A stretch of 64,000 bases of DNA, taken from NCBI GenBank assembly GCA_036388855.1, contig DASVRA010000031.1:72828-136827 (forward strand), in the 5' to 3' direction. The position numbers and the translations under genes are program-made. Positions 56,528 to 64,000 of the stretch are shown here, piece after piece; positions within the stretch are counted from its first letter, which is position 1; each line of letters opens with the position of its first letter. The notes beneath the pieces are model-generated. The model saw nothing but the letters and a program-made list of their open reading frames with translations. It did no database searches and had not been told where the DNA came from. This stretch comes from DASVRA01 sp036388855. GTDB taxonomy: Bacteria; Pseudomonadota; Alphaproteobacteria; Caulobacterales; Caulobacteraceae.

Positions 56528-57103
56528 CTAGATCGCCCGTCGGCCGAGTCCCCGCATGTGCTGAAGCCACTTCTCGCGGTGCGACGCGGAAACGGCGCCG
56601 ACGCCGCCCAGGAAGGTGTGGCGGCACGGCTTGATTCCGGCGAGATTCAGGACGCTGCGCTCCAGGCTCTTCACCCCGTGACCGCCGAACATCAGGGTGT
56701 AGGCGAAGCCCGGCATGCCCATCGTCACGATGATGCGGGCGGAGCGGCCCTTGAGCAGGCCGCCCAAGCCGCCGCCTTCCGGGATGGCGAAGCCGTAGCG
56801 GAACACCTGTTCGAAGAAGCCCTTGAGCTGGGCCGGCGCGGCGCCGAGCCACAGCGGGTGGAAAATGGCGAGGTGGCTGGCCCAGAGCACGTCCTGCTGC
56901 GCCTGGGCGACGGACGGGGGTAGGTCCTTGCTGGTGAAGTCGTCGACCGAGCGGATCAGCGGCAAGTCGAGCCCGCCCACGTCGATGCTGCGCACCTCGT
57001 GGCCGCCCCCGCGGCCGCCGTCGGCGTAGGCGGTGGCGAGGGCGTGGATGAGGCGCTCAGGCCTCACATCGGGATGGCCGTCGATGATCAGGATGCGGGA
57101 CAC
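56528..57103 (-). CDS. NAD(P)H:quinone oxidoreductase-like flavodoxin-fold protein
   Basis: The 191-residue protein belongs to the flavodoxin_2 (NQO1/KefF/MdaB-like) family. It opens with ILIIDGHPDVRPERLIHALA, where HPxxxSxxxxLA-type residues bind the flavin phosphate, and has the FHPLWLGAAPAQLKGFFEQVFRYGFA motif typical of these reductases. Likely cofactor is FMN or FAD; electron acceptor unknown, probably quinones. It lies 13 bases downstream of the diheme cytochrome gene and may be the last gene of the oxidase operon. Confidence 0.87.
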   Translation of the reverse strand: MSRILIIDGHPDVRPERLIHALATAYADGGRGGGHEVRSIDVGGLDLPLIRSVDDFTSKDLPPSVAQAQQDVLWASHLAIFHPLWLGAAPAQLKGFFEQVFRYGFAIPEGGGLGGLLKGRSARIIVTMGMPGFAYTLMFGGHGVKSLERSVLNLAGIKPCRHTFLGGVGAVSASHREKWLQHMRGLGRRAI

Positions 57104-57116
57104 GAAGCGGCCCCGC

Positions 57117-57947
57117 CTACCTGAGCCCTTGATAATAGTTCGCCAGGCGCTTTCGCTCCTCAGGCGTGAGGCGAGCCGAGACCATCCGCATCCGGCGGTA
57201 GACGTCGTTGCGGCGCGCGCCGGTTCCGAACGCCGCCAGCTGGCGGTCTAAGTAATCGGCGTGCTGGCCCACGAGCGTCGGCGTCTCGATCGGGCCGCCG
57301 ACGGCGGAGCCGTGGCAGGCGTTGCAGGCGGGGATGCCGCGGTGAGGGTCGCCTCGCTGGACCAGCTGCTCGGTGGCCTCGTCGGGGACGGGCCAGCGGG
57401 GGCCGAGCGAGCCGAAGGCGTTGTCGCCGGCGAAGTAGGCGGCGACGTCGGCGAGCTGGCGATCGGTGAGCTTCTGGGCGACCGGGGTCATCAGCGGGTG
57501 GACGCGCGCGCCGGTCTTGTAGTCGTTGAGCTGCTTGTAGATGGCGGCGGCCGATTGGCCGGCGAGGTGGGGGTATTCGGCGGATGGCGAGATGCCCTCC
57601 TCGCCGTGGCAGCTTGAGCAGACGGCGGCGGCGATCTGGGCGCCCGAGCGGCGGTCGCCGTGGGCGAGCGTGCCCAGCACCGGGCCGGACCAGGAGACGC
57701 GCGACACTGGTTGGGAGACGCCGGTGTTGGGGGGCTGCGGCTGGGCGGGGGTGCCGGGGGTGAGGCCGACGGCGCGGCAGATGGCGGTCCAGGGGTCCAG
57801 GCCCGCTTGGCCGCCCTGGACGATGGGCAGGATGATGAAGCCGCCGAGCGCGGCCAGGCCGAGCGCCCCGGCGACGATGACGCTGGCCCAGATGCGCCAG
57901 GGCTGGTCGAGAACGCGGGGGGCGGCGTCGTGGCGGTCTTCGCTCAT
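57117..57947 (-). CDS. Membrane-anchored diheme cytochrome c
   Basis: The 276-residue protein has an N-terminal membrane helix (about residues 20-44) and two periplasmic cytochrome c domains. Heme-binding motifs are C110-S-S-C113-H114 and C208-N-A-C211-H212, each followed by methionines that could be axial ligands (LMTPVAQKL; MRMVSARL). It resembles cytochrome c4-type diheme proteins. It is four bases downstream of the oxidase subunit I gene, so it is probably the electron donor to, or a fixed subunit of, the ba3-type oxidase. Confidence 0.9.
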   Translation of the reverse strand: MSEDRHDAAPRVLDQPWRIWASVIVAGALGLAALGGFIILPIVQGGQAGLDPWTAICRAVGLTPGTPAQPQPPNTGVSQPVSRVSWSGPVLGTLAHGDRRSGAQIAAAVCSSCHGEEGISPSAEYPHLAGQSAAAIYKQLNDYKTGARVHPLMTPVAQKLTDRQLADVAAYFAGDNAFGSLGPRWPVPDEATEQLVQRGDPHRGIPACNACHGSAVGGPIETPTLVGQHADYLDRQLAAFGTGARRNDVYRRMRMVSARLTPEERKRLANYYQGLR

Positions 57948-57951
57948 CGCC

Positions 57952-59601
57952 TCACCTCACCTGACCGACGTGGTGGACCACCGCCTTGGGCGGCGGATTG
58001 ATGAAGAACTGGGCGATCGGGTAGCCGTAGGCCGCCGCCATCAGCACCAGCACCAGCACGTTCCAGAGCGCGAAGCCGTTCAGCGCGGCCGGCACCCGGT
58101 GCGGCGGGTGCGCGGCCAGGGCGTAGCCGTAGCCAGTGGAGACGGGCGGCAGGTCCGCCGAGCGCGCCGGGGCGCGGCGGCCGTGCTGGCTGGCGAGGTT
58201 GAAGATGAACAAGGCGCTGCTGGCCAGCAGGATCAGGCCGCCAATCAGGGAGACGATCACCCACGGCCCCCAACCGGCAATAATCGGGTCGCGGTAGTCA
58301 AACTCGGCGACCCGGCGCCACTGGCCCTGGAGGCCGAGGTAGTGCCAGGGCAGGGTCATCACCATCATGCCGATGGCCCACAGCCACAGCTGCAGACGCG
58401 GCAGCCGGCTCGACGCCCAGGCGCGGCCGGTCAGCAGCGGCCAGATCTCATAGGCGATGGCGAAGTACATGATCACCACCGTGCCGCCGAAGATCAGGTG
58501 GAAGTGCGCGGTGACCCAGCTGGTGTTGTGGATCATCGCGTTCATGCCGAAGCTCATGTTGATCAGGCCGCCGCCGCCGCCGAACCAGAGCATGAAGAAG
58601 GCGAGGCCAGTGGCCAGCACCATCGGCCGCTCCCAAGGCAGCTTGCCGATCCAGCCGAACAGGCCCTTGCCGCCGTTCATCCGCCCGGCGATCTCCATCG
58701 AGGCGGTGATGGTGAATACCGTCAGCAGGGTCGGCACCGAGACCAGCACGGTCAGGGCCGACTGCAGGAACTTGAACCCGGTGGCGTGCTCGGGGTCCAT
58801 GAACAGGTGGTGCATGCCGACCGGCAGGCTGTAGAGCAGGAACAGGATGAAGGCCAAACGGCCCATCGTGTCGGAATAGAGCCGCCCGCCCGCCGCCTTG
58901 GGCGCCATGGTGTAGAAGGCGATGTAGGCCGGCAGCAGCCAGAAGTAGACGATGGCGTGCAGGGTCCAGCTGAACAGGGTGCGCGACAGCCCCACGTCCA
59001 GCGTCTGGGTCCAGCCGAAGGAGGCCGGGATCACCTGAAACAGCAGCTCGGCCGCCACGCCCACGGTGGTCCACAGCCACATCACCGCGTTAGCGACGGT
59101 GGCGAACATGGCCAGCGGCACCGGCTTGCCTGGCTTGGCGCGCTTCCACTGGGCCATGGCCACGATCATGATCAGGCACCAGACCCATGAGGCGACCACC
59201 ACCAGGACGAGGCCGATGTAGAACCAGGGCACGGCGGTCAGCGGCGGGTAGAAGGTGAACAGCACCGTGGCTCCGCCTGACAGGATCGAGGCCACAGCCA
59301 TCAGCACGCCGACGATGGCGACCCAGAAGGCGGCCCAGGCGAAGCGCTTGCCCGGCAGCGGCCGCTCCAGCGCCGTCTCCGCCACGTGGTAGCCGAAGCC
59401 CATGATGAAGAAGGTGGTCAGCACATAGGCCATCGACACGCCATGCGCGGTGACCGAGGTGTAGTAGTTGGCCGGCGTATGCAGGGGCGCGGACAGCGGG
59501 CTGCGCGCCCACATCTGCCAGGCGCCCAGCACGGCGGCGACGCCAAAAGCGGCGAAGGCGACCCACAGGTGCGACAGGATCAGGCGGCGGGATTCAGGCA
59601 C
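57952..59601 (-). CDS. Cytochrome c oxidase subunit I, ba3 (B-type) heme-copper oxidase
   Basis: The 549-residue protein has about 13 membrane helices. Conserved ligands are visible: the low-spin heme histidine in TAHGVSMAY, the CuB histidine-tyrosine helix TLHAIVYFWLLPAY, the CuB pair VGMHHLFMDP, and the heme histidines in TAHFHLIFGG. The YFWLLPAY segment and the lack of A-family K- and D-channel signatures place it with B-type (ba3) oxidases, which have high oxygen affinity and pump fewer protons. It overlaps subunit II by eight bases. The subunit set is small plus II plus I plus cytochrome c. Confidence 0.93.
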   Translation of the reverse strand: MPESRRLILSHLWVAFAAFGVAAVLGAWQMWARSPLSAPLHTPANYYTSVTAHGVSMAYVLTTFFIMGFGYHVAETALERPLPGKRFAWAAFWVAIVGVLMAVASILSGGATVLFTFYPPLTAVPWFYIGLVLVVVASWVWCLIMIVAMAQWKRAKPGKPVPLAMFATVANAVMWLWTTVGVAAELLFQVIPASFGWTQTLDVGLSRTLFSWTLHAIVYFWLLPAYIAFYTMAPKAAGGRLYSDTMGRLAFILFLLYSLPVGMHHLFMDPEHATGFKFLQSALTVLVSVPTLLTVFTITASMEIAGRMNGGKGLFGWIGKLPWERPMVLATGLAFFMLWFGGGGGLINMSFGMNAMIHNTSWVTAHFHLIFGGTVVIMYFAIAYEIWPLLTGRAWASSRLPRLQLWLWAIGMMVMTLPWHYLGLQGQWRRVAEFDYRDPIIAGWGPWVIVSLIGGLILLASSALFIFNLASQHGRRAPARSADLPPVSTGYGYALAAHPPHRVPAALNGFALWNVLVLVLMAAAYGYPIAQFFINPPPKAVVHHVGQVR

Positions 59602-60133
59602 AGGCGATCCTCCCGTCCGGGCCGGGCCGGAACTTCTCGCGCGGCACCACGCGCACCCGCGCCAGCATCTGGCTGTGGCCGAGGCCGCAATACTCGTGAC
59701 AGGGCATCAGCAGGTCGCCAGTCTTGCGGAAGACTGTGTGCACCTGGGCGACGTAGCCGGGCACGACCATGGTGTTGACGTTGGTGCCGGTGACCAGGAT
59801 GCCGTGGATCACATCGGGTGAGGAGAAGCGCAGGGTCACCCGCTCGTCCGCCGGCACGACCACGCAGTTGGGCACGAACATGAACTGGGTGGCGACGATC
59901 CGGGTGGTGACCTGGCCGGTCGCCTCGACCTTGGTGCCGAGGTTCGCCTCGGTGAACTCGTTGTCCAGGTGGAGGGTCTTGGGGTCGCGGTGTTCGATGT
60001 TGCTGGGCGGGTTCACGTGCATCGCCAGCCCGGCGTAGAGGATGCCGGCGAAGATGATGAACACCGCCACCGCGACCGCCATGGCCCAGCGGAGTTCGGT
60101 GCGGAGGACCTCGCGTTCGGTGCGCGCCGGCAT
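59594..60133 (-). CDS. Cytochrome c oxidase subunit II, ba3 type
   Basis: The 179-residue protein has one N-terminal membrane helix (about residues 13-35) and a periplasmic cupredoxin domain. The CuA motif is complete: DVIHGILVTGTNVN supplies the first histidine and LMPCHEYCGLGHSQM gives C-x3-C-x3-H-x2-M. A single membrane helix and short length match ba3-type subunit II. It is one base from the upstream small-subunit gene and overlaps the subunit I start. Confidence 0.93.
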   Translation of the reverse strand: MPARTEREVLRTELRWAMAVAVAVFIIFAGILYAGLAMHVNPPSNIEHRDPKTLHLDNEFTEANLGTKVEATGQVTTRIVATQFMFVPNCVVVPADERVTLRFSSPDVIHGILVTGTNVNTMVVPGYVAQVHTVFRKTGDLLMPCHEYCGLGHSQMLARVRVVPREKFRPGPDGRIACA

Positions 60134-60134
60134 C

Positions 60135-60338
60135 TCAGCCCACCATGCCGCGCGGCAGGAACACGAACAGGTAGATCGCCAGCCAGGCCAGCATCAGCAG
60201 GCCCACCGTAAGGCCGGAGAGGGCGAGGGCGCCCTTGGGCACCTCGGCCAGCACGGCGTCGAGCGCGGCGTCCTCGGGAGCGCCTTCGGCCCGCGCCGGA
60301 TCGGCGGCCGCCGAGGTTCCTGGGTCGTCCAAGCTCAT
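60135..60338 (-). CDS. Small single-helix subunit of the ba3-type oxidase
   Basis: The 67-residue product has an acidic, alanine-rich N-terminus and one C-terminal membrane helix (about residues 38-63; LALSGLTVGLLMLAWLAIYLFVFLP). Small one-helix proteins encoded just before subunit II are found in ba3 oxidase operons (subunit IIa/CbaD type), which is the basis of this call. It is the first gene of the minus-strand oxidase operon; its leader (60339-60480) carries a TATAAG word that might be a -10 box. Confidence 0.7.
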   Translation of the reverse strand: MSLDDPGTSAAADPARAEGAPEDAALDAVLAEVPKGALALSGLTVGLLMLAWLAIYLFVFLPRGMVG

Positions 60339-60704
60339 GCCAGCCCCCGCTGTTGTGTTATTAACCGTGCTGTGAGTGCGGTCTTATATCCTGCTTCTGA
60401 GCATGGTCTCTGTCCGGGCGCAATATGGTCCAGCCACCCGGCCGCGAGAATTGGCTCCGCCTTGACCGCTAAGCCATCCGCGCCTATCTAGCGCCCTCGA
60501 TTTCGAGGCTGCGGCGGCCCTTCTGGACTGGCGCGGCCGCGATGGACCGGTCTACCCGCCTGGGCGACCTTACCCGCCGAAACGCTGCACTGGCGTTCCG
60601 GCGTGTTTTGTGTTTATCGCGGCGCCTTCGAACCAAGACCCGCAGGACCACACCTGAGGCGCTTCGGCCGCAAGGCACACGCCTCCATCGAGCAAACGAG
60701 ACCT
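60339..60704. other. Gene-free divergent gap between the oxidase operon and rpsL
   Basis: These 366 bases have no gene I can support. They must contain the promoters of the oxidase operon (minus strand) and of the str operon (plus strand). A TATAAG word on the minus strand lies at about 60390 and a TTTTGTGTTTATC A/T-rich patch at about 60604-60618 on the plus strand, where a promoter for rpsL might lie. Neither is strong. Confidence 0.5.
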
Positions 60705-61076
60705 ATGCCCACAGTCAACCAGCTCATCCGCAAGCCGCGCCAGCCCAAGGTGGTGCGCAACACCGTGCCGGCCCTGAAGGGCTCGCCCCAGCGCCGGGGC
60801 GTGTGCACCCGGGTCTATACCGTGACCCCGAAGAAGCCGAACTCGGCGCTGCGGAAGGTCGCCAAGGTGCGCCTGACTTCGGGGATCGAGGCGGTGTGTT
60901 ACATCCCCGGCGAAGGCCACAACCTGCAGGAACACTCCGTGGTGCTGATCCGCGGGGGCCGGGTGAAGGACCTTCCGGGCGTTCGCTACCACATCCTGCG
61001 CGGGGTGCTCGACACCCAGGGCGTCAAGAACCGCAAGAAGCGGCGCTCGCTCTACGGCGCCAAGCGGCCGAAATAA
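60705..61076 (+). CDS. rpsL: 30S ribosomal protein S12
   Basis: S12 sits in the decoding centre of the 30S subunit and is the site of streptomycin resistance mutations. The 123-residue protein has the standard beginning PTVNQLIRKPR, the decoding-loop segment TPKKPNSALRKVAKVRL with the wild-type-looking lysine of PKKPNS, and GVKNRKKRRSLYGAKRPK at the end. The length is the usual 123-124. ATG 60705 is fixed by homology; the frame stays open 34 codons further upstream but that part is not S12. First gene of the str operon. Confidence 0.98.
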   Translation: MPTVNQLIRKPRQPKVVRNTVPALKGSPQRRGVCTRVYTVTPKKPNSALRKVAKVRLTSGIEAVCYIPGEGHNLQEHSVVLIRGGRVKDLPGVRYHILRGVLDTQGVKNRKKRRSLYGAKRPK

Positions 61077-61091
61077 GAGAGAGCTGAGAGC

Positions 61092-61565
61092 ATGTCCCGT
61101 CGTCGCCGCGCCGAGAAGCGCGAAGTCCTTCCCGATCCCAAGTTCGGGGACCTGATCCTGACCAAGTTCATGAACGGCATCATGTACGAGGGCAAAAAGG
61201 CCGTGGCCGAGAACATCGTCTACGGCGCCTTCGACATCGTGGCCTCAAAGCGCCGTGACGCCGAGCCGCTGGAGGTGTTCCACACCGCGCTCGACAACGT
61301 TTCGCCCTCGGTCGAGGTGCGCTCACGCCGGGTCGGCGGCGCCACCTACCAGGTGCCGGTCGAGGTGCGTCCCGAGCGCCGCCGCGCGCTGGCGATCCGC
61401 TGGCTGATCACCGCCGCCAGAAAGCGCGGCGAGAACACCATGACCGAGAAGCTCGCCGGCGAGCTGATGGACGCCTCGAACAACCGCGGGACCGCGGTGA
61501 AGAAGCGCGAGGACACCCACAAGATGGCCGAAGCCAACCGGGCGTTCTCGCACTACCGCTGGTAA
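61092..61565 (+). CDS. rpsG: 30S ribosomal protein S7
   Basis: S7 nucleates assembly of the 30S head and contacts the E-site tRNA. The 157-residue protein has the canonical beginning MSRRRRAEKREVLPDPKFGD and the conserved RRVGGATYQVPVEVRPERR segment, and ends with MAEANRAFSHYRW. It lies 15 bases after rpsL with a GAGAGCTGAGAGC ribosome-site region. It is followed by a strong hairpin-T terminator-like structure before fusA. Confidence 0.98.
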   Translation: MSRRRRAEKREVLPDPKFGDLILTKFMNGIMYEGKKAVAENIVYGAFDIVASKRRDAEPLEVFHTALDNVSPSVEVRSRRVGGATYQVPVEVRPERRRALAIRWLITAARKRGENTMTEKLAGELMDASNNRGTAVKKREDTHKMAEANRAFSHYRW

Positions 61566-61588
61566 GACCCCATATCCTGACCTTTCGG

Positions 61589-61630
61589 GCGCGGGCGGTT
61601 TGAGCTAGACCGCCCGCGCTCTCGTTTTTC
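61589..61630 (+). terminator. Intrinsic terminator-like hairpin between rpsG and fusA
   Basis: GCGCGGGCGGT (61589-61599) pairs perfectly with ACCGCCCGCGC (61609-61619) around a nine-base loop, followed by TCTCGTTTTTC. This has both parts of a Rho-independent terminator and lies inside the str operon, between the S7 and EF-G genes. It may act as an attenuator. Confidence 0.75.
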
Positions 61631-61648
61631 CTCCCCCGAGCACCCAAA

Positions 61649-63727
61649 ATGGCCCGCGCACACAAGATCGAGGACTACCGCAACTTCGGAATCATGGCGC
61701 ACATCGACGCCGGCAAGACCACCACGACCGAGCGGATCCTCTACTACACCGGCAAGAGCCATAAGATCGGAGAGGTCCACGACGGCGCCGCGACCATGGA
61801 CTGGATGGAGCAGGAGCAGGAGCGGGGGATCACCATCACCTCCGCCGCCACCACCGCCATCTGGAACGGCAAGCGGCTGAACATCATCGACACGCCCGGC
61901 CACGTCGACTTCACCATCGAGGTGGAGCGCTCCCTGCGCGTGCTCGACGGCGCGGTCACCGTGCTCGACGGCAATCAGGGCGTGGAGCCGCAGACCGAGA
62001 CGGTCTGGCGCCAGGCCGACAAGTACAACGTCCCGCGCATCGTGTTCGTCAACAAGATGGACAAGATCGGCGCCGACTTCGACATGTGCCTGGCCACCAT
62101 CCGCGACCGGCTGGGCGCCAAGGCGGTGCCGATCCAGCTGCCGATCGGTTCGGAAGCCACCCTGCGCGGGATCGTCGACCTGGTGCGGATGAAGGCGGTG
62201 ATCTGGGAGTCCGAGGGGCTCGGCGCCAACTACCACGACGAGGACATCCCGGCCGACATGAAGGAGGCCGCTGAAGCCGCGCGCCACTACATGATCGAGA
62301 ATTCGGTCGAGCTCGACGATGAGGCCATGGAGGCCTACCTCGAAGGCGAGGAGCCCTCGGAAGAGGTGATCAAGCGCTGCATCCGCAAGGCGGTGCTGAC
62401 CGGCGCCTTCTATCCGATTCTCGCGGGCTCGGCGTTCAAGAACAAGGGCGTGCAGCCCTTGCTGGACGCGGTGGTCGACTACCTGCCGTCCCCGATCGAC
62501 ATCCCGCCCACGCCAGGCATCGACTTCAAGACCGAAGAGCCGGTGGAGCGCCGCGCCAGCGACGAGGAGCCGCTGAGCGTGCTGGCGTTCAAGATCATGG
62601 ACGACCCGTTCGTGGGCTCGCTGACCTTCTGCCGCATCTACTCGGGCAAGCTGGAAACCGGCATGGGCCTGCTCAACTCCACGCGCGACCGGCGCGAGCG
62701 GGTGGGGCGGATGCTGCTGATGCACTCCAACAACCGCGAGGACATCAAGGAGGCCTACGCCGGCGACATTGTGGCGTTGGCGGGGCTGAAGGACACCCGC
62801 ACCGGCGACACCCTGTGCGACCCGACCCGCTCGCCGGTGATCCTGGAGCGGATGAATTTCCCCGCGCCTGTGATCGAGATCGCCATCGAGCCCAAGTCCA
62901 AGGCCGACCAGGAAAAGCTCGGAGTCGCCCTGCAGAAGCTGGCCGCCGAGGACCCGTCCTTCACCGTCTCCACCGACGAGGAGAGCGGCCAGACCATCCT
63001 GAAAGGGATGGGCGAGTTGCACCTGGACATCAAGGTCGACATCCTCAAGCGCACCTACAAGGTCGACGCCAACATCGGCCAGCCGCAGGTCGCCTACCGC
63101 GAGTCGATCAGCCGACCGGCGCACATCGACTACACCCACAAGAAGCAGACCGGCGGCACCGGTCAATTCGCCCGGGTGATGATCGACTTCGAGCCGGGCG
63201 AGCCGGGATCTGGCTTCGTGTTCGAGTCCGCCATCGTCGGCGGCGCGATCCCCAAGGAGTACATCCCGGGGGTCCAGAAGGGCATCGAGTCGGTGAAGGA
63301 GAACGGCCTGCTCGCCGGCTTCCCGCTGATCGACTTCAAGGCGACGCTGACGGACGGCAAGTTCCACGACGTCGATTCCAGCGTGCTGGCCTTCGAGATC
63401 GCCGCCCGCGCGGCGTTCAAGGAACTGCGCGGCAAGGCGGCGCCCAAGCTGCTCGAGCCGATCATGAAGGTCGAGGTGGTCTCGCCCGAGGAATACCTGG
63501 GCTCGGTGATCGGCGATCTGAACAGCCGGCGCGGGATGATCCAGAACCAGGATATGCGCGGCAACGCCGCGGTCGTGAACGCCTTCGTGCCGCTGGCCAA
63601 CATGTTCGGCTACGTCAACCAGCTGCGCGGTATGAGCCAGGGCCGCGCCCAGTTCACCATGACCTTCGACCACTACGACACGGTACCGCAAGCGGTCGCC
63701 GACGAAGTGATCAAGAAGTACGCCTAA
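61649..63727 (+). CDS. fusA: Translation elongation factor G
   Basis: EF-G is the GTPase that drives ribosomal translocation. The 692-residue protein shows G1 AHIDAGKTTTTERIL, the switch I region ERGITITSAATTA, G3 DTPGHVDF, G4 NKMDKIGAD and G5 GSAFKNKG, followed by domains II to V with the expected DPSFTVSTDEESGQTILKGMGELHLD segment. The length is normal. It begins 84 bases after rpsG, downstream of the hairpin at 61589-61630, so it may have a second promoter or depend on readthrough. Confidence 0.98.
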   Translation: MARAHKIEDYRNFGIMAHIDAGKTTTTERILYYTGKSHKIGEVHDGAATMDWMEQEQERGITITSAATTAIWNGKRLNIIDTPGHVDFTIEVERSLRVLDGAVTVLDGNQGVEPQTETVWRQADKYNVPRIVFVNKMDKIGADFDMCLATIRDRLGAKAVPIQLPIGSEATLRGIVDLVRMKAVIWESEGLGANYHDEDIPADMKEAAEAARHYMIENSVELDDEAMEAYLEGEEPSEEVIKRCIRKAVLTGAFYPILAGSAFKNKGVQPLLDAVVDYLPSPIDIPPTPGIDFKTEEPVERRASDEEPLSVLAFKIMDDPFVGSLTFCRIYSGKLETGMGLLNSTRDRRERVGRMLLMHSNNREDIKEAYAGDIVALAGLKDTRTGDTLCDPTRSPVILERMNFPAPVIEIAIEPKSKADQEKLGVALQKLAAEDPSFTVSTDEESGQTILKGMGELHLDIKVDILKRTYKVDANIGQPQVAYRESISRPAHIDYTHKKQTGGTGQFARVMIDFEPGEPGSGFVFESAIVGGAIPKEYIPGVQKGIESVKENGLLAGFPLIDFKATLTDGKFHDVDSSVLAFEIAARAAFKELRGKAAPKLLEPIMKVEVVSPEEYLGSVIGDLNSRRGMIQNQDMRGNAAVVNAFVPLANMFGYVNQLRGMSQGRAQFTMTFDHYDTVPQAVADEVIKKYA

Positions 63728-63772
63728 ACAACAACCCCAGAGTGCCCCCTACCTGGGGCGGAGCGAAGAGAA

Positions 63773-64000
<228 letters not shown>

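Noticed and set aside
61553..63691. Long open frame antisense to fusA
   Set aside because: Runs the full length of a certain EF-G gene; the product has only shadow composition.
63735..63758. CCCCAG...CTGGGG hairpin between fusA and tuf as a terminator
   Set aside because: The stem has only six pairs with a 12-base loop and no T tract, and it overlaps the tuf ribosome-site region.

Overview
The window is high-GC chromosomal DNA from an alphaproteobacterium, most likely a member of the Caulobacteraceae (Caulobacter/Phenylobacterium group). The reasons are a CckA-type hybrid kinase directly downstream of fliQ-fliR-flhB, a CtrA-type TTAACCAT motif in front of fliQ, GANTC sites, a short AtpC, and gene orders and protein sequences typical of that family. 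The genus is inferred from sequence character alone.

Layout. 1-5366: the tail of fliE, a 2-oxoglutarate/Fe(II) oxygenase on the opposite strand, then fliQ-fliR-flhB (flagellar export gate) and cckA (cell-cycle kinase). 5375-5907: a decayed RTX gene and short repeats. 5908-10704: a tightly overlapped argD-argF-metH run. 10746-14848: small hypotheticals, a TerB/J-domain protein, an AmpD-like amidase, the RNase P RNA gene and a secreted esterase. 15072-26239: the division and cell wall (dcw) operon mraZ-rsmH-ftsL-ftsI-murE-murF-mraY-murD-ftsW-murG, nearly every junction overlapping, with an MraZ-type operator upstream. It stops after murG and is followed by an RTX gene instead of murC/murB/ddl/ftsQAZ.

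26336-33538: RTX protein, hemerythrin, DUF4169, an EamA permease, a small lipoprotein, coaBC-dut and an ornithine decarboxylase-type enzyme. 33572-38341: the F1 ATP synthase operon atpHAGDC on the minus strand. 38709-41615: a large RTX protein built of 170-residue repeats. 41630-53264: DNA/RNA maintenance and metabolic genes (pcnB/cca, NUDIX, DUF1285, MFS, a secreted 20-cysteine repeat protein, pyrC, a GT9 glycosyltransferase, ygfZ, tag, rnhB, a Do-type protease). 53265-53786: a gene-free stretch carrying a MITE-like inverted repeat. 53787-60338: two VOC proteins, rarA, a membrane protein, a flavodoxin-fold reductase and a ba3-type cytochrome oxidase operon. 60705-64000: the str operon rpsL-rpsG-fusA-tuf, with tuf cut by the window edge.

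Most of the window is core genome. The accessory part is the RTX family (two intact genes and one remnant, with no type I exporter in view), the Cys-module secreted protein, the toxin-like lipoprotein and the GTGCAC repeat element. I saw no CRISPR array, prophage, transposase, tRNA or rRNA.
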